Shown in pieces: positions 18,367-30,227 of a DNA stretch of 64,000 nucleotides. Every line of letters starts with the position of its first letter. Positions within the stretch are counted from its first letter, which is position 1. The stretch lies in the NCBI RefSeq assembly GCF_002356115.1, contig NZ_AP014836.1, positions 372,001-436,000 on the forward strand. Reading direction: 5' to 3'. The notes under the pieces were generated by a model, which saw only the letters and a program-made list of their open reading frames with translations, had not been told where the DNA came from and ran no database searches. Made by a program: the position numbers and the translations under genes. This DNA comes from Candidatus Nitrosoglobus terrae (lineage in GTDB: Bacteria; Pseudomonadota; Gammaproteobacteria; Nitrosococcales; Nitrosococcaceae).

Positions 18367-20283
18367 ATGGGAAAGATAATCGGCATTGATTTAGGAACTA
18401 CTAACTCTTGTGTGGCGCTTATGGAAGGGGGCAAACCCCGAGTGATTGAAAACTCTGAAGGTGACCGTACAACCCCTTCTGTAGTGGCTTTTACCAAAGA
18501 AGGGGAAACATTGGTAGGGCAGTCTGCTAAGCGCCAAGCAATTACTAACCCCCAGAATACCCTTTATGCGATTAAACGCTTGATTGGGCGCCGATTTGAT
18601 GAGGATGTAGTGCAGCAAGATGTCAAAATGGTGCCCTATAAGATTGTTAAAGCGGACAATGGCGATGCTTGGGTAGATGTTATAAATAAAAAAATGGCAC
18701 CGCCAGAGATCTCCGCTAATATACTCCGTAAGATGAAAAAAACAGCGGAGGATTATCTGGGAGAGGAGGTAAAAGAGGCTGTTATTACGGTACCAGCTTA
18801 TTTTAATGATTCTCAGCGCCAGGCAACAAAAGACGCAGGCCGGATTGCTGGATTAGAAGTCAAACGGATTATAAATGAACCTACAGCAGCAGCTTTGGCT
18901 TATGGTTTAGATAAAAAGCGTGGTGATCAAAAGATTGTTGTCTATGATCTTGGCGGTGGAACTTTTGATGTCTCGATCATTGAAATTGCTGAGATAGATG
19001 GAGAGCATCAATTTGAGGTGTTATCAACTAACGGTGATACTTTCCTCGGCGGGGAAGACTTCGATAAGCGTATTATTGATTATATTGCTGATGAGTTTAA
19101 AAAAGATCAAGGTGTGGATTTACGAGGTGATCCGTTAGCAATGCAGCGTTTTAAGGATGCGGCAGAAAAGGCTAAGATTGAGCTTTCCTCTAGCCAGCAA
19201 ACAGATGTCAATTTACCCTATATTACAGCTGATGCTACCGGACCTAAACACCTTAATATTCGAGTTACCCGAGCTAAGTTAGAATCTTTAGTAGAAGATT
19301 TAGTTGCTCGTACCCTAGAGCCTTGTAAAATTGCTCTTCGAGATGCTGGGCTGAGTGCCTCTGAAATTGATGAGGTTATCTTGGTAGGGGGACAGACCCG
19401 TATGCCTAAGGTTCAGGAAGTAGCTAAGGAGTTCTTTGGCAAAGAACCGCGTAAAGATGTGAATCCAGATGAAGCGGTTGCTGTTGGAGCTGCGATCCAG
19501 GCTGGAGTATTGGCAGGTGATGTTAAAGAAGTGCTATTGCTAGATGTAACTCCCCTATCTCTGGGTATTGAGACTTTAGGCGGTGTTATGACTAAGCTGA
19601 TAGAGAAAAATACCACTATTCCCACCCGAAAAGCGCAGGTATTTTCCACCGCCGATGATAATCAAACGGCTGTTACTGTTCATGTGCTTCAAGGTGAGCG
19701 AGAGCGGGCTATAGATAATAAATCCTTAGGCCGTTTCGATTTAGTAGGTATTCCACCTGCCCCTCGTGGTATGCCCCAAGTAGAAGTAACATTTGATATC
19801 GATGCTAATGGTATTCTAAATGTTTCTGCTAAAGATAAAGCAACAGGTAAGGAGCAATCCATTATTATTAAAGCCTCTAGCGGATTAGCAGAAGATGAAA
19901 TTGATCGTATGGTTAATGACGGTAAAGCCCATGTAGAGGAAGATCGTAAGTTTCGGGAATTAGTTGACGTTCGCAACCAAGGTGATAATTTAATTCATGG
20001 GGCAGAAAAATCCATGAATGAGCTAGGTGATAAGCTTCAGGGGGATGAAAAAAATAGGGTTGAGGGTGCTATTAGAGATCTAAAAACTGCTATGAAGAGT
20101 GATGATAAAGCAGCTATTGAAGCCAAAATTAAGGATTTAACTGAAGCTTCTGCTAAAATGGCTGAGCATCTTTACGCACAGGCACAGCATACTGAGACAC
20201 CTAGTGGCCAAAGCACAGCAAGATCAAACGAAGAGAGCGTTGTGGATGCTGAATTTGAGGAAATAAAAGAAGATAAGAAATAA
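18367..20283 (+). CDS. dnaK: Chaperone protein DnaK (Hsp70)
   Basis: ATP-dependent Hsp70 chaperone. The 638-residue product begins [20 protein letters not shown] with the phosphate 1 loop, and has the Hsp70 signatures [16 protein letters not shown] and [14 protein letters not shown]. The interdomain linker [20 protein letters not shown] is followed by the substrate-binding domain and helical lid, ending in acidic [12 protein letters not shown]. Expression is likely driven by the sigma-32 promoter at 18255. dnaJ follows after 172 bases. Confidence 0.98.
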   Translation: MGKIIGIDLGTTNSCVALMEGGKPRVIENSEGDRTTPSVVAFTKEGETLVGQSAKRQAITNPQNTLYAIKRLIGRRFDEDVVQQDVKMVPYKIVKADNGDAWVDVINKKMAPPEISANILRKMKKTAEDYLGEEVKEAVITVPAYFNDSQRQATKDAGRIAGLEVKRIINEPTAAALAYGLDKKRGDQKIVVYDLGGGTFDVSIIEIAEIDGEHQFEVLSTNGDTFLGGEDFDKRIIDYIADEFKKDQGVDLRGDPLAMQRFKDAAEKAKIELSSSQQTDVNLPYITADATGPKHLNIRVTRAKLESLVEDLVARTLEPCKIALRDAGLSASEIDEVILVGGQTRMPKVQEVAKEFFGKEPRKDVNPDEAVAVGAAIQAGVLAGDVKEVLLLDVTPLSLGIETLGGVMTKLIEKNTTIPTRKAQVFSTADDNQTAVTVHVLQGERERAIDNKSLGRFDLVGIPPAPRGMPQVEVTFDIDANGILNVSAKDKATGKEQSIIIKASSGLAEDEIDRMVNDGKAHVEEDRKFRELVDVRNQGDNLIHGAEKSMNELGDKLQGDEKNRVEGAIRDLKTAMKSDDKAAIEAKIKDLTEASAKMAEHLYAQAQHTETPSGQSTARSNEESVVDAEFEEIKEDKK

Positions 20284-20366
20284 AGTAAAGTAGTGTGAAA
20301 AAACATAGTATAAGGTCGTAGTTAAGGTAAGATTTTGTATTTAACTGAATTATAAAAACAATGAAA

Positions 20367-20404
20367 CCAGTGGCTTTAGCCATCGCTTAGATGGTAGCCA
20401 TTGG
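20367..20404 (+). promoter_or_regulatory. Hairpin between dnaK and dnaJ
   Basis: CCAGTGGCT and AGCCATTGG form an outer 9-pair stem (one G-U), with an inner CCATC-gctta-GATGG stem. It is followed by AT-rich DNA but no long T-run. It could partly terminate or process the transcript so that dnaJ is made in lower amounts than dnaK, as is common. Confidence 0.5.
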
Positions 20405-20455
20405 TAATTTATAAAATATTGATATCTAAAAGACAAATAGCTGATAGTTTGAAGA

Positions 20456-21592
20456 ATGGCAAAGCGAGATTACTATGAGATTCTAGGAGTTGCTCGGAAT
20501 GCTTCTGGCTCGGAGATTAAAAAAGCATACCGGCAATTAGCGATGAAGTATCACCCAGATCGTAATCCTGATAACAAATCAGCTGAGGAGAAATTTAAAG
20601 ATGTCCAAGAGGCGTATGATGTACTCTCTGATGCTAAGAAACGTACAGCCTATGATCAGTTTGGGCACGCTGGGGTAAGCGGCGATCCTAGATCTGGAGG
20701 ATTTGGAGCTGAGGGTGGGCCAAACTTTAGTGATATTTTTGGCGATGTCTTTAGTGATATTTTTGGTGCTGCTACGGGCCGTAGTGGCAGTCAAAAAACC
20801 TATCGAGGCGCTGATCTTCGTTATAACCTAGATCTCACTTTAGAAGAGGCAGTAGCTGGGACTACTGCGAAGATTCGTATTCCTACCTATATAGTATGCA
20901 AGATCTGCAATGGTAGTGGTGCTGAAAAGGGAACCTCTCCAATTACCTGCCCTACTTGTGGTGGGCATGGGCAGGTGCGAATGCAGCAAGGATTTTTTTC
21001 TTTACAGCAAACTTGCCCACGCTGCCATGGTAGTGGCCAAATCATTAATACACCGTGTTTAACCTGCCATGGTGAGGGTCGAGTACGAGATCATAAGACG
21101 CTTTCGGTTAAAATACCTCCAGGTGTGAATACGGGCGATCGGATACGCTTATCTGGAGAAGGGGAAGCAGGAGAGAGTGGTGGATCACCGGGTGATTTAT
21201 ACGTTCAGGTACAGATTAAAGAACATCCAATTTTCTCTCGAGAGGGAGATACTTTACATTGTGAAGTGCCAGTGGGTATCGTGACTGCCGCTTTAGGCGG
21301 GGAATTAGATGTTCCAACTTTAACCGGTCGAGCGCGGTTAAAGATTCCCGCAGGGGCTCAATCTGGACAGGTTTTTCGTTTAAAAGGTAAAGGCGTAGCT
21401 CCTGTTCGTGGTGGAGCAACTGGAGATCTCCTTTGTCGGATTTTTGTAGAAACACCTGTGAATTTAAATGCAGAACAAAGAGAGTTACTAGAAAAATTCG
21501 AATCCTCTATGAATCAGAATAAAAAGCATAGTCCTAAACATCATTCTTGGCTAGAAGGAGTCAAGAATTTTTTTGAAGAAATGAAATTTTAG
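20456..21592 (+). CDS. dnaJ: Chaperone protein DnaJ (Hsp40, type I)
   Basis: Cochaperone that delivers substrates to DnaK and stimulates its ATPase. The 378-residue product has the full type I layout: J domain with HPD in [11 protein letters not shown] (residues 1-70), Gly/Phe-rich region, four CxxCxGxG zinc repeats starting at [24 protein letters not shown] and CLTCHGEG (residues ~145-215), and the C-terminal substrate-binding domains. Located directly after dnaK in the standard order. Confidence 0.98.
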   Translation: MAKRDYYEILGVARNASGSEIKKAYRQLAMKYHPDRNPDNKSAEEKFKDVQEAYDVLSDAKKRTAYDQFGHAGVSGDPRSGGFGAEGGPNFSDIFGDVFSDIFGAATGRSGSQKTYRGADLRYNLDLTLEEAVAGTTAKIRIPTYIVCKICNGSGAEKGTSPITCPTCGGHGQVRMQQGFFSLQQTCPRCHGSGQIINTPCLTCHGEGRVRDHKTLSVKIPPGVNTGDRIRLSGEGEAGESGGSPGDLYVQVQIKEHPIFSREGDTLHCEVPVGIVTAALGGELDVPTLTGRARLKIPAGAQSGQVFRLKGKGVAPVRGGATGDLLCRIFVETPVNLNAEQRELLEKFESSMNQNKKHSPKHHSWLEGVKNFFEEMKF

Positions 21593-21688
21593 TACCCCTT
21601 AGATTTATAGCATAAGTCTTATTTATAGAAAGATTTAAATTACTCTCAGATTGTTACTGTCCGACTAACTAATTTAGGAGCTAGGATC

Positions 21689-22492
21689 ATGATCAGAGTA
21701 GCTATCAGCGGCGCCGCTGGACGTATGGGGCGTTGTCTAATTCAAGCTATCTGCCAGCAGGAAGGAGTTATGCTAGGAGCTGTCAGTGAGGATCCTAATA
21801 GCGTTTCTATTGGTATTGATGCAGGAGAGTTAGTAGGTGTCGGCTCATTACAGATTCCAATAGTGAGTAATTTAAATGAGAGCAAAGAAAATTTTGACTT
21901 ACTTATTGATTTTACCCAACCTGAGGCATCATTAGCTAATTTAGCTCTCTGCAGAGAGTATGGTAAGGCAATGGTGATTGGTACTACTGGGTTCACGCCA
22001 ACTCAGTATCAGCAGATTGTCACGGCAGCTAATAATATCCCGATTGTATTGGCACCCAATATGAGTATAGGGGTTAATCTTTGTTTGAATCTTTTAGAGA
22101 TAGCTGCTCGGGTTTTAGGAGATACAGCTGATGTTGAGATTATTGAAGCGCATCATCGCCATAAGCTTGATGCTCCTTCAGGGACAGCTTTGCGTATGGG
22201 AGAGGTAGTAGCTCAAACCTTGGGATGGGAGTTTAAGCAGTCTTCAGTTTGTGAGCAACAGAAATTAAATGGCGAGCGGTCTAAGAAAAGTATTGGTTTT
22301 TCTTCTCTTCGAGCAGGCGATATTATAGGTGAGCATACGGTGATGTTTGTAGTAGAAGGAGAGCGGGTAGAGATTAGCCATAAAGCATCAAATCGTATGA
22401 TTTTTGCGTTAGGCGCTCTGCGGGCATCTCAGTGGGTGATTCGTAAATCCCCTGGACTGTATGATATGCAGGACGTACTCGGCCTTTCTTAA
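21689..22492 (+). CDS. dapB: 4-hydroxy-tetrahydrodipicolinate reductase
   Basis: NAD(P)H-dependent reductase of the diaminopimelate-lysine pathway, supplying both lysine and peptidoglycan precursor. The 267-residue product begins [20 protein letters not shown] with the Rossmann motif and carries the catalytic signature [25 protein letters not shown] is present just before the ATG. In many gammaproteobacteria dapB links dnaJ to carAB; here a block beginning with transketolase follows instead and carAB is 16 kb away. Confidence 0.97.
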   Translation: MIRVAISGAAGRMGRCLIQAICQQEGVMLGAVSEDPNSVSIGIDAGELVGVGSLQIPIVSNLNESKENFDLLIDFTQPEASLANLALCREYGKAMVIGTTGFTPTQYQQIVTAANNIPIVLAPNMSIGVNLCLNLLEIAARVLGDTADVEIIEAHHRHKLDAPSGTALRMGEVVAQTLGWEFKQSSVCEQQKLNGERSKKSIGFSSLRAGDIIGEHTVMFVVEGERVEISHKASNRMIFALGALRASQWVIRKSPGLYDMQDVLGLS

Positions 22493-22691
22493 GAGGTGAA
22501 TACAGGGTTCTTTATCTTTTTAGCGTTTCCTACTAAGGTATCGGGATATTATTATTAGTAAGCATCTTATGCTATCTCTGCAAATTTCCTTGGGGTTATT
22601 TTTAACGAGATAAGTATAGATTAGGTAGGCTATACGCCAAGGCAAGGTTTAAGGCAAAATAAATTAATTAACATAATTTAGGAGATAAATA

Positions 22692-24689
22692 ATGCCTTCT
22701 CGCAGAGAATTGGCTAATGCCATCCGCGCGCTTAGTATGGATGCAGTACAAAAAGCAAAATCGGGACACCCTGGGGCACCTATGGGTATGGCAGATATTG
22801 CTGAGGTATTGTGGAATGATTTTCTTCAGCATAATCCAAGTAACCCTCATTGGGCGAATAGAGATCGCTTTATACTCTCTAATGGCCATGCTTCTATGTT
22901 GCTCTACTCCTTACTCCATCTAAGTGGTTACGATTTGAGTATGGAAGATATTAAACAATTTCGCCAGCTTCATTCAAAGACGGCTGGGCACCCGGAGTAT
23001 GGTTATGCTCCTGGTATAGAGACTACAACTGGACCTTTAGGTATGGGTATTAGTAATGCTGTGGGTATGGCCTTGGCTGAAAAAATACTAGCAGCTCAAT
23101 TTAACCGTGATGGCCATGAAATTGTTGATCATTATACCTATGTTTTCCTTGGAGATGGCTGCTTAATGGAAGGAATCTCTCATGAATCCTGCTCTCTAGC
23201 AGGGACTTGGGGATTAGGAAAATTGATTGCATTTTATGATGATAACAGCATCTCAATTGATGGGAATGTAAAAGGATGGTTTACTGATAATACTCCAAAG
23301 CGCTTTGAATCTTACGGTTGGCATGTAATCCGTAATGTAGATGGGCATAATTCAGAGGAGATACGTCAGGCTACGATTGAAGCGCGATCAGTAAATGATA
23401 AACCTTCTTTAATTTGCTGCAAGACCATTATTGGTTATGGTGCGCCTCAGGCTGGAAGTCATGACTGTCATGGATCGCCCCTTGGCGAAGCTGGGATAAC
23501 AGCTGCTCGTGCAAAACTAGGCTGGGGCTATCCTCCTTTTGAGATACCAAATGAAATTTATAGTGGCTGGAATGCTGTTAAAAAAGGTGCAGCGGCAGAG
23601 ACTGCCTGGGAGCAAAAGTTTGCTGCTTATAAAGCAGCATACCCAGAATTAGCAGTAGAGTTTGAACGTCGACTTCAAAAAAAGCTTCCTCAGGGTTGGA
23701 AGGCTAAAGTTGCAGCTGCTATTCAGGATGCCGATATTAAGGCAGAAAAGATTGCTACTCGCAAAGCCTCTCAAAATGCTATTGAAGCTTATGCATCGAT
23801 CTTACCGGAGTTACTAGGTGGATCGGCAGATTTAACCGGATCTAATCTCACCAATTGGTCAAGTTCAAAAGATATCACTAAAAGCTTTCTAGAGGGTAAT
23901 TACATCCACTATGGAGTGCGGGAGTTTGGTATGTCCGCTATTATCAACGGAATTACCCTGCATGGTGGATTTATCCCTTACGGCGGTACTTTTTTTATGT
24001 TCTCTGACTATGCGCGCAATGCGGTGCGAATGGCAGCACTGATGGGTGTGCAAAGTATTTTTGTCTACACGCATGACTCCATTGGGTTAGGTGAAGACGG
24101 CCCTACTCACCAGGCAGTGGAGCAGGCGGCTACTATGCGCTATATTCCGCGTATGTCAGTGTGGCGCCCCTGTGATACGGTGGAAAGTTTAGTGGCTTGG
24201 AAAGCAGCTATTGAACGTACTCATGGACCAACCTCTTTAGTATTTAGTCGCCAAGGGGTGCCTCATCAGAAGCGAACTGCTGAGCAAATTGAAAATATTA
24301 GCCGCGGTGGTTATGTGCTTCACGACACTGCTGATAATAAGATTGATCTTATTATTATCTCTACTGGTACTGAGATAGATTTAGCAATAAAGGCTGCTGA
24401 GATTTTAACAGATAAAAATGTCAAGGTAAGAGTAGTCTCCATGCCTTCTACTGATGTTTTTGATGCCCAAGATGAAGCCTATCGTAAATCTGTTTTACCT
24501 CCGGAAGTAAAAGCTAGAGTGGCTGTAGAAGCGGCGGTAACGGATTATTGGCGGAAATATGTTGGGCTTGAAGGTACAGTGTTAGGTATTGATACTTTTG
24601 GGGAATCGGGTCCAGCTGAGGATGTGTATAGGCACTTTGGCCTTACTGTAGAGAATTTAGTTAAAGTTGCTGAAAATTTAATTTTTTGA
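22692..24689 (+). CDS. tkt: Transketolase
   Basis: Thiamine-diphosphate enzyme that moves two-carbon units between sugar phosphates in the pentose phosphate and Calvin cycles. The 665-residue product has the family length, starting [35 protein letters not shown], with the ThDP motif [13 protein letters not shown] and the pyrimidine domain block [16 protein letters not shown] strong TTTAGGAGATAA precedes the ATG. It opens a same-strand cluster of tkt, gap, pgk, pyk and fba that serves both glycolysis/gluconeogenesis and carbon fixation. Confidence 0.97.
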   Translation: MPSRRELANAIRALSMDAVQKAKSGHPGAPMGMADIAEVLWNDFLQHNPSNPHWANRDRFILSNGHASMLLYSLLHLSGYDLSMEDIKQFRQLHSKTAGHPEYGYAPGIETTTGPLGMGISNAVGMALAEKILAAQFNRDGHEIVDHYTYVFLGDGCLMEGISHESCSLAGTWGLGKLIAFYDDNSISIDGNVKGWFTDNTPKRFESYGWHVIRNVDGHNSEEIRQATIEARSVNDKPSLICCKTIIGYGAPQAGSHDCHGSPLGEAGITAARAKLGWGYPPFEIPNEIYSGWNAVKKGAAAETAWEQKFAAYKAAYPELAVEFERRLQKKLPQGWKAKVAAAIQDADIKAEKIATRKASQNAIEAYASILPELLGGSADLTGSNLTNWSSSKDITKSFLEGNYIHYGVREFGMSAIINGITLHGGFIPYGGTFFMFSDYARNAVRMAALMGVQSIFVYTHDSIGLGEDGPTHQAVEQAATMRYIPRMSVWRPCDTVESLVAWKAAIERTHGPTSLVFSRQGVPHQKRTAEQIENISRGGYVLHDTADNKIDLIIISTGTEIDLAIKAAEILTDKNVKVRVVSMPSTDVFDAQDEAYRKSVLPPEVKARVAVEAAVTDYWRKYVGLEGTVLGIDTFGESGPAEDVYRHFGLTVENLVKVAENLIF

Positions 24690-24771
24690 GCAAGTAAATT
24701 TTTCAGACTTATAGGAAACGTTAAGCTATTTTATTCGGCATTTAAATAATTTTGCAAAAACGGAGAAAACT

Positions 24772-25785
24772 ATGACAATTAAGGTCGCAATCAACGGTTA
24801 CGGTCGCATTGGCCGCAATGTTTTGCGTGCTGTGTACGAGCACAATCGTACTAATGAGATTCAGATCGTAGCTATTAATGATCTAGGAGATGCCAATACT
24901 AATGCTTATTTAACTCAGTACGATACTGTACATGGCAAGTTTCCTGGTAAAATTTCTGTTGATGGCGACTACCTAATTGTCGATGGGGATAAAATTCACG
25001 TCCTAGCTGAAAGAGATCCTACTAAATTGCCTTGGGGATCACTAGGAGTGGATGTAGTACATGAGTGTACAGGGTTATTCACCAGCAAGAAAAAGGCCTC
25101 TGCTCATATCCAAGCAGGAGCAAAGAAGGTGATTATTTCAGCTCCAGGAGGTGGAGATGTAGATGCTACCATTGTTTATGGAGTTAATCATCATGATTTA
25201 AAATCCTCTGATACAGTCATTTCTAATGCATCTTGTACCACTAACTGTTTAGCACCTTTAGTGAAAGTACTGCAGGATAATATAGGCGTTGAGCATGGTT
25301 TAATGACAACTATTCACTCCTATACAAACGATCAAGTGCTTACTGATGTGTATCATCAAGATCTCCGCCGGGCGCGATCAGCTACCCATTCTATGATTCC
25401 TACTAAAACTGGTGCGGCAGCAGCAGTTGGTTTTGTCTTGCCAGCCCTTGATGGGAAGTTAGATGGTTTTGCGGTACGTGTGCCAACGATTAATGTTTCG
25501 TTAGTTGATCTTACTTTTGTGGCTTCTCGTAATACGAGTAAAAATCAAATTGATGAAATGATGCGAAAGGCTGCAGAAGGAAGCCTAAAAGGAGTATTGA
25601 CATATAATGATAAGCCGCTTGTGTCTATTGATTTTAATCATGACCCTTCTTCCTCGGTTTATGAAGCCACTTTGACTAAGGTAATGCAAGGTAGTTTAGT
25701 CAAAGTGCTAGCATGGTATGACAATGAATGGGGTTTCTCGAATCGTATGCTGGATACTACGATTGCCTTAATGGGCGCTAAATAA
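24772..25785 (+). CDS. gap: Glyceraldehyde-3-phosphate dehydrogenase, type I
   Basis: Interconverts glyceraldehyde 3-phosphate and 1,3-bisphosphoglycerate. The 337-residue product has the N-terminal NAD(P) fold [19 protein letters not shown], the catalytic cysteine motif [13 protein letters not shown] (Cys near residue 155) and the C-terminal [25 protein letters not shown] after beta-2 retains the aspartate typical of NAD use, but the cofactor cannot be fixed from sequence. CGGAG precedes the ATG. Second gene of the carbon metabolism cluster. Confidence 0.97.
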   Translation: MTIKVAINGYGRIGRNVLRAVYEHNRTNEIQIVAINDLGDANTNAYLTQYDTVHGKFPGKISVDGDYLIVDGDKIHVLAERDPTKLPWGSLGVDVVHECTGLFTSKKKASAHIQAGAKKVIISAPGGGDVDATIVYGVNHHDLKSSDTVISNASCTTNCLAPLVKVLQDNIGVEHGLMTTIHSYTNDQVLTDVYHQDLRRARSATHSMIPTKTGAAAAVGFVLPALDGKLDGFAVRVPTINVSLVDLTFVASRNTSKNQIDEMMRKAAEGSLKGVLTYNDKPLVSIDFNHDPSSSVYEATLTKVMQGSLVKVLAWYDNEWGFSNRMLDTTIALMGAK

Positions 25786-25945
25786 ATTAGTGTTTAGTGA
25801 AGAGGTTAAAATTCGGCTTTAAATCATTAAATTGAGTAGTATTATTTATTGGTTTAAGCCTGAGAAATATCCAATAAATTAATCTAATTTGAGGAAGGTT
25901 ATCCTTCCCTTTAGATAAATGCCCTATTTAAGGAGAGTAGGCTCC

Positions 25946-27124
25946 ATGTCAGTTTTAAAAATGAGCGATCTGGATCTCGCTAGGAAGCGAGTTTTAATCC
26001 GTGAAGACTTTAATGTACCTCTAAAAAATGGTGAGGTTGCTGATGATACTCGTATCATGGCTTCACTACCTACAATTCGGCAGGCAATACAGGCAGGTAG
26101 TAAGATAATGTTAATGTCCCATTTAGGGCGGCCTGTGGAAGGAGAATTTAATCCTGATTTTTCCTTAGCTCCAGTTGCTACTCGTTTATCTTTTTTATTG
26201 GGTAAAGAAGTTCGTTTAGTACGAGATTGGCTGGAGGGTATAGCGCTTGATGACGATCAAATAGTTCTTTGTGAAAATGTTCGGTTTAACCGAGGAGAGA
26301 AGAAGAACGATGAGGTTTTAGCAAAAAAGATGGCAAACCTCTGCGATATCTATGTGATGGACGCTTTTGGTAGTGCTCATCGAGCACAGGCTTCTACTCA
26401 TGGAGTTGCTAAGTACGCACCCATTGCTTGCGCAGGACCTTTATTGTCAGGGGAATTAGAAGCCTTAGGTAAGGCATTAAATAATCCTGCTGGACCTATG
26501 ATTGCTATTGTAGGGGGCTCTAAAGTTTCTACTAAGTTAACAGTATTAGAGTCCTTATCGAAAATAGTAGATCAGCTCATTGTAGGGGGCGGTATTGCAA
26601 ATACTTTTATCGCCGCTGCAGGCTACAATGTAGGAAAATCCCTATATGAACCAGATCTAGTCAAAACTGCTGCAAAGCTAAAAGCTGCAGCTCAAGATCG
26701 AGGCGGGGATATCCCAATACCTATTGATGTGGTTTGTGGTAAGAAATTTTCAGAGGATGAAAAAGCCACCCTTAAGCCTGTCGCTGAGGTTACAGATGAT
26801 GATATGATTTTTGATATTGGCCCGGAGACTTCAAAGCACTTTGCGGAAATACTAAAGAAGGCTGGGACTATTGTCTGGAATGGCCCTGTTGGCGTGTTTG
26901 AGTTTGATCAATTTGGTGGGGGAACTAAGTCTTTAGCGCTATCGGTTGCTGAAAGCTCTGCTTTTTCTATTGCGGGTGGCGGTGATACGCTAGCAGCTGT
27001 AGCAAAGTATGGTGTGGGTGATCGAGTATCTTATATTTCTACTGGTGGGGGTGCCTTTTTAGAGTTTTTAGAAGGGAAAAAGCTACCAACAGTTGCCATT
27101 CTCGAAGAACGGGCTGCTCGCTAA
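25946..27124 (+). CDS. pgk: Phosphoglycerate kinase
   Basis: Transfers phosphate between 1,3-bisphosphoglycerate and ADP. The start chosen is ATG 25946 ([26 protein letters not shown], 392 residues) because AAGGAG lies about 10 bases upstream; an ATG at 25919 is in frame but would add an unneeded N-terminus and contain that ribosome binding site. Conserved blocks are REDFNVP, SHLGRP (with the substrate-binding His/Arg), GGSKVSTK and the C-terminal [17 protein letters not shown]. Confidence 0.96.
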   Translation: MSVLKMSDLDLARKRVLIREDFNVPLKNGEVADDTRIMASLPTIRQAIQAGSKIMLMSHLGRPVEGEFNPDFSLAPVATRLSFLLGKEVRLVRDWLEGIALDDDQIVLCENVRFNRGEKKNDEVLAKKMANLCDIYVMDAFGSAHRAQASTHGVAKYAPIACAGPLLSGELEALGKALNNPAGPMIAIVGGSKVSTKLTVLESLSKIVDQLIVGGGIANTFIAAAGYNVGKSLYEPDLVKTAAKLKAAAQDRGGDIPIPIDVVCGKKFSEDEKATLKPVAEVTDDDMIFDIGPETSKHFAEILKKAGTIVWNGPVGVFEFDQFGGGTKSLALSVAESSAFSIAGGGDTLAAVAKYGVGDRVSYISTGGGAFLEFLEGKKLPTVAILEERAAR

Positions 27125-27200
27125 TCTGAGTAACACTTTAATATAGGTTTCTAGCTATTATTTGGCTGCAAATAGTACAGGAGCAGGCTTTGGAAAAATC

Positions 27201-28649
27201 ATGCTAAGGCGGACTAAAATCGTCGCAACTTTGGGTCCAGCTACTGATGATCCTAAAGTTTTAGATCAGATTATTGAAGCTGGAGTAGATGTAGTGCGCT
27301 TAAATTTTTCTCATGGCCATCATGAATTACATCGTGAGAGGGCAGAAACTATAAGAAGACGCGCACAAGCCTATGGACGGCAGATTGGGGTGTTAGCTGA
27401 TTTACAAGGGCCGAAGATTCGCATCGCTAAATTTAAGAAGGGTAAAGCAAATTTAGAAGATAAAGCTTATTTTACTTTAGATACTAGTTTAGCGGAAGAT
27501 GAAGGTGATGAAACCCAAGTAGGTGTTGACTATAAAGCTCTAGCCGATGATGTTGTTCGGGGTGATACCTTACTTTTAGATGATGGTCGTATAGTTTTAC
27601 AAGTAGAGGAAGTCGTAGGATCACGAATCGACTGTCAGGTGGTGATTGGCGGTATTTTATTAAATAACAAAGGTATCAATCGACAAGGTGGTGGTTTATC
27701 TGCTAAAGCGCTAACAATGAAAGACCGTGAGGATATTCAATATGCGGCTGAAATTCAGGCTGATTATTTAGCGGTATCCTTTCCCCGTAGTGCTGCTGAT
27801 CTTAATGAGGCTCGAGAGCTATTTCGGGTAGCCGGAGGTAAGGGTGGGATTGTAGCAAAGATAGAACGTGCGGAAGCGTTGGAGATGCTTGAGGAGATGA
27901 TTGCTGTTTCCGAGGCAGTGATGGTAGCCCGAGGAGATCTTGGGGTGGAGATTGGAGATGCTGCATTACCGCCAGTACAAAAAGAGATTATCAATTTAGC
28001 CCGAAAGTTAAACCGAGTGGTAATCACGGCAACTCAGATGATGGAAACCATGATAAAAAACCCCATTCCAACTCGGGCTGAAGTTTTTGATGTGGCTAAT
28101 GCGGTTTTTGACGGTACTGATGCAGTCATGCTATCTGCTGAAACGGCATCAGGTGATTTTCCAGGCAAAGCAGTTGCAGCGATGGATCGCATTTGCCGTG
28201 AAGCTGAAAAGCAGTACCAAGTGACTGTTTCTACCCATCGTATTAGTACTCGATTTAGCCGGGTGGATGAAGGTATTGCGATGTCTGCTATGTATTTAGC
28301 TAATCATTTTAATATTAAAGCGATCATAGCACTCACCGAGTCCGGAACCACGCCGCTATGGATGTCTAGAATAAGTTCCGCTATACCCATTTATGCGTTG
28401 ACTCAACATGTAGAGACGCGTAGAAAAGTAACCCTATATCGTGGTGTTTGCCCGGTAAGCTTTAATGTGAATTCTTCTGATCATGCCCTTATTAATCGTG
28501 AGGCAGTCAGTGAGTTACAACGCCGAGGGGCTATTCATGGTGGAGATTGGGTGATTATTACTCAGGGTGATTTTACAGGTGTGCCAGGGGGTACTAATGC
28601 ATTAAAGGTTGTTCGCGTTGGCGATATGGCTGAACCCTCTGAGCTATAA
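27201..28649 (+). CDS. pyk: Pyruvate kinase
   Basis: Converts phosphoenolpyruvate and ADP to pyruvate and ATP. From ATG 27201 the product is 482 residues, beginning MLRRTKIVATLGPATDD as is standard; a TTG at 27162 is in frame but adds 13 residues with no family counterpart. Active-site blocks are RLNFSHG, the K+/Mg region IVAKIERAEALE, MVARGDLGVEI and the signature ITATQMMETMI. Its presence in a Calvin-type cluster shows that the cluster also serves glycolytic flow. Confidence 0.95.
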   Translation: MLRRTKIVATLGPATDDPKVLDQIIEAGVDVVRLNFSHGHHELHRERAETIRRRAQAYGRQIGVLADLQGPKIRIAKFKKGKANLEDKAYFTLDTSLAEDEGDETQVGVDYKALADDVVRGDTLLLDDGRIVLQVEEVVGSRIDCQVVIGGILLNNKGINRQGGGLSAKALTMKDREDIQYAAEIQADYLAVSFPRSAADLNEARELFRVAGGKGGIVAKIERAEALEMLEEMIAVSEAVMVARGDLGVEIGDAALPPVQKEIINLARKLNRVVITATQMMETMIKNPIPTRAEVFDVANAVFDGTDAVMLSAETASGDFPGKAVAAMDRICREAEKQYQVTVSTHRISTRFSRVDEGIAMSAMYLANHFNIKAIIALTESGTTPLWMSRISSAIPIYALTQHVETRRKVTLYRGVCPVSFNVNSSDHALINREAVSELQRRGAIHGGDWVIITQGDFTGVPGGTNALKVVRVGDMAEPSEL

Positions 28650-28709
28650 TCGAAAAGCTATTATCTAAAAAATGTATGGCTAATAACTTAATTGTATGAG
28701 GATAAAAAA

Positions 28710-29774
28710 ATGGCTTTAATAACGTTGCGTCAATTGCTTGATTATGCTGCAGAACATAGTTTTGGTATTCCTGCATTTAATGTCAATAATATGGAACAAG
28801 TTCACGCTATCATGCAGGCTGCTGAAGCTGTTGATAGCCCAGTAATCATGCAGGCGTCTGCTGGGGCTCGTTCATATGCTGGTGAGCCATTTCTGCGCCA
28901 CTTAATTGAGGCAGCGGTAGAACAATATCCTTATATTCCAATCTGCATGCATCAAGATCATGGGGCAGAGCCTGCAGTTTGCTTGAGATCTATCCAGTCT
29001 GATTTTACCTCGGTGATGATGGATGGTTCTTTAATGCCAGATATGAAAACCCCATCTAGCTATGAATATAATGTGGATGTCACTAAACAAGTTGTCCAAA
29101 TGGCTCATAGCGGTGGTGTTTCTGTAGAAGGAGAATTAGGCTGTTTAGGTTCCTTAGAAACAGGAATGGCGGGTGAAGAAGATGGTTCTGGGGCAGAAGG
29201 TAAACTTGATCATAGCCAGCTGCTTACCGATCCTGAGGAAGCAGCAGATTTTGTTAAAAAAACCAAAGTAGACGCATTAGCTATAGCGATTGGTACTAGT
29301 CACGGAGCTTATAAATTTACTCGCCCTCCTACTGGGGATACCTTATCTATTAAGCGAGTGAAGGAAATTCACGCCCGTATTCCTGATACCCACTTAGTGA
29401 TGCATGGCTCTAGCTCGGTACCTCAAGAGTGGCTGAAAATTATCCATGAATTTGGTGGTGATATTGGTGAGACTTACGGCGTGCCAGTAAAGGAAATTCA
29501 AGAAGGGATTCGGCACGGCGTGCGTAAAGTGAATATAGATACCGATCTACGCCTTGCCGTAACGGGTGCTATTCGTAAAAACTTAGCTGAGAATCCGAAA
29601 AATTTTGATCCTCGTAAATACCTTAAAGTAACAACAAAGGCAATGAAGGATATTTGCCAAGCTAGGTATGAAGCTTTTGGATCAGCAGGCCATGCTTCAA
29701 AGATCAAGCCTGTTTCTCTTGAAGAAATGACTAAGCGTTATGCGAGTGGCAAGCTAGATCCACGGGTTAATTAA
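28710..29774 (+). CDS. fba: Fructose-bisphosphate aldolase class II, Calvin-cycle subtype
   Basis: Zinc-dependent aldolase joining dihydroxyacetone phosphate to glyceraldehyde 3-phosphate or erythrose 4-phosphate. ATG 28710 is chosen because GAGG lies 8 bases upstream (354 residues); a TTG at 28692 is in frame. Blocks [37 protein letters not shown] (zinc histidine), [10 protein letters not shown] and [10 protein letters not shown] fit the CbbA-like subgroup found with Calvin-cycle genes in proteobacteria. It closes the tkt-gap-pgk-pyk-fba cluster and is followed by a terminator. Confidence 0.95.
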   Translation: MALITLRQLLDYAAEHSFGIPAFNVNNMEQVHAIMQAAEAVDSPVIMQASAGARSYAGEPFLRHLIEAAVEQYPYIPICMHQDHGAEPAVCLRSIQSDFTSVMMDGSLMPDMKTPSSYEYNVDVTKQVVQMAHSGGVSVEGELGCLGSLETGMAGEEDGSGAEGKLDHSQLLTDPEEAADFVKKTKVDALAIAIGTSHGAYKFTRPPTGDTLSIKRVKEIHARIPDTHLVMHGSSSVPQEWLKIIHEFGGDIGETYGVPVKEIQEGIRHGVRKVNIDTDLRLAVTGAIRKNLAENPKNFDPRKYLKVTTKAMKDICQARYEAFGSAGHASKIKPVSLEEMTKRYASGKLDPRVN

Positions 29775-29843
29775 CTCGTTCTTAAGCTAAAAACCATAAT
29801 AAAAACTCCTAGTAAATTATTTATTGCCAGCTAGATTTGGGTG

Positions 29844-29867
29844 ACGAGAGGCAAGTTAGCCTCTTGT
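29844..29867 (+). terminator. Intrinsic terminator after fba
   Basis: ACGAGAGGC (29844-29852) pairs with GCCTCTTGT (29859-29867) over nine positions with one G-U, loop AAGTTA, followed by TTCCTAATTGTTT. It ends the carbon metabolism cluster. Confidence 0.7.
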
Positions 29868-29963
29868 TTCCTAATTGTTTAATTGTCTATCTTATTTCTA
29901 AAAAGATTTCTCATATTATTACCATTAATCCAGCGTTGCTATAGCTTTTTATAGGGTAATAAA

Positions 29964-30176
29964 ATGATTTTCTCAACAGTAATTTTAGCGATTATTGTTG
30001 TGAGCCTGTTATGGTTTTTAATCCTTCAGAAATTGAACCATCCCGGGTTTAGTTATTTTATTGTAATTGCTGTAGGGGTTGCCTTGCTCTACCATGGCTC
30101 GGTTCATTCCATTTACATTGGCATTGAAGTAATGGGTTTGGGCTGTTTAGTAGTTTGGGCTAAACATCAATCGTAG
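29964..30176 (+). CDS. Small membrane protein, 70 residues, unknown
   Basis: Unrecognised protein with two or three hydrophobic segments: MIFSTVILAIIVVSLLWFL, then YFIVIAVGVALLYHG and SIYIGIEVMGLGCLVVWA, separated by short loops. It has a weak GGG-containing Shine-Dalgarno (agggtaataaaATG). It lies 51 bases upstream of the KAP NTPase gene on the same strand and could be its partner, but nothing in the sequence proves that. Hydrophobic composition along its whole length makes it more likely real than chance. Confidence 0.6.
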   Translation: MIFSTVILAIIVVSLLWFLILQKLNHPGFSYFIVIAVGVALLYHGSVHSIYIGIEVMGLGCLVVWAKHQS

Positions 30177-30227
30177 CTTTCCCAAGTATATTCGTTTTGC
30201 ATTAATCGCTAAAGATATTTTGCTTCT

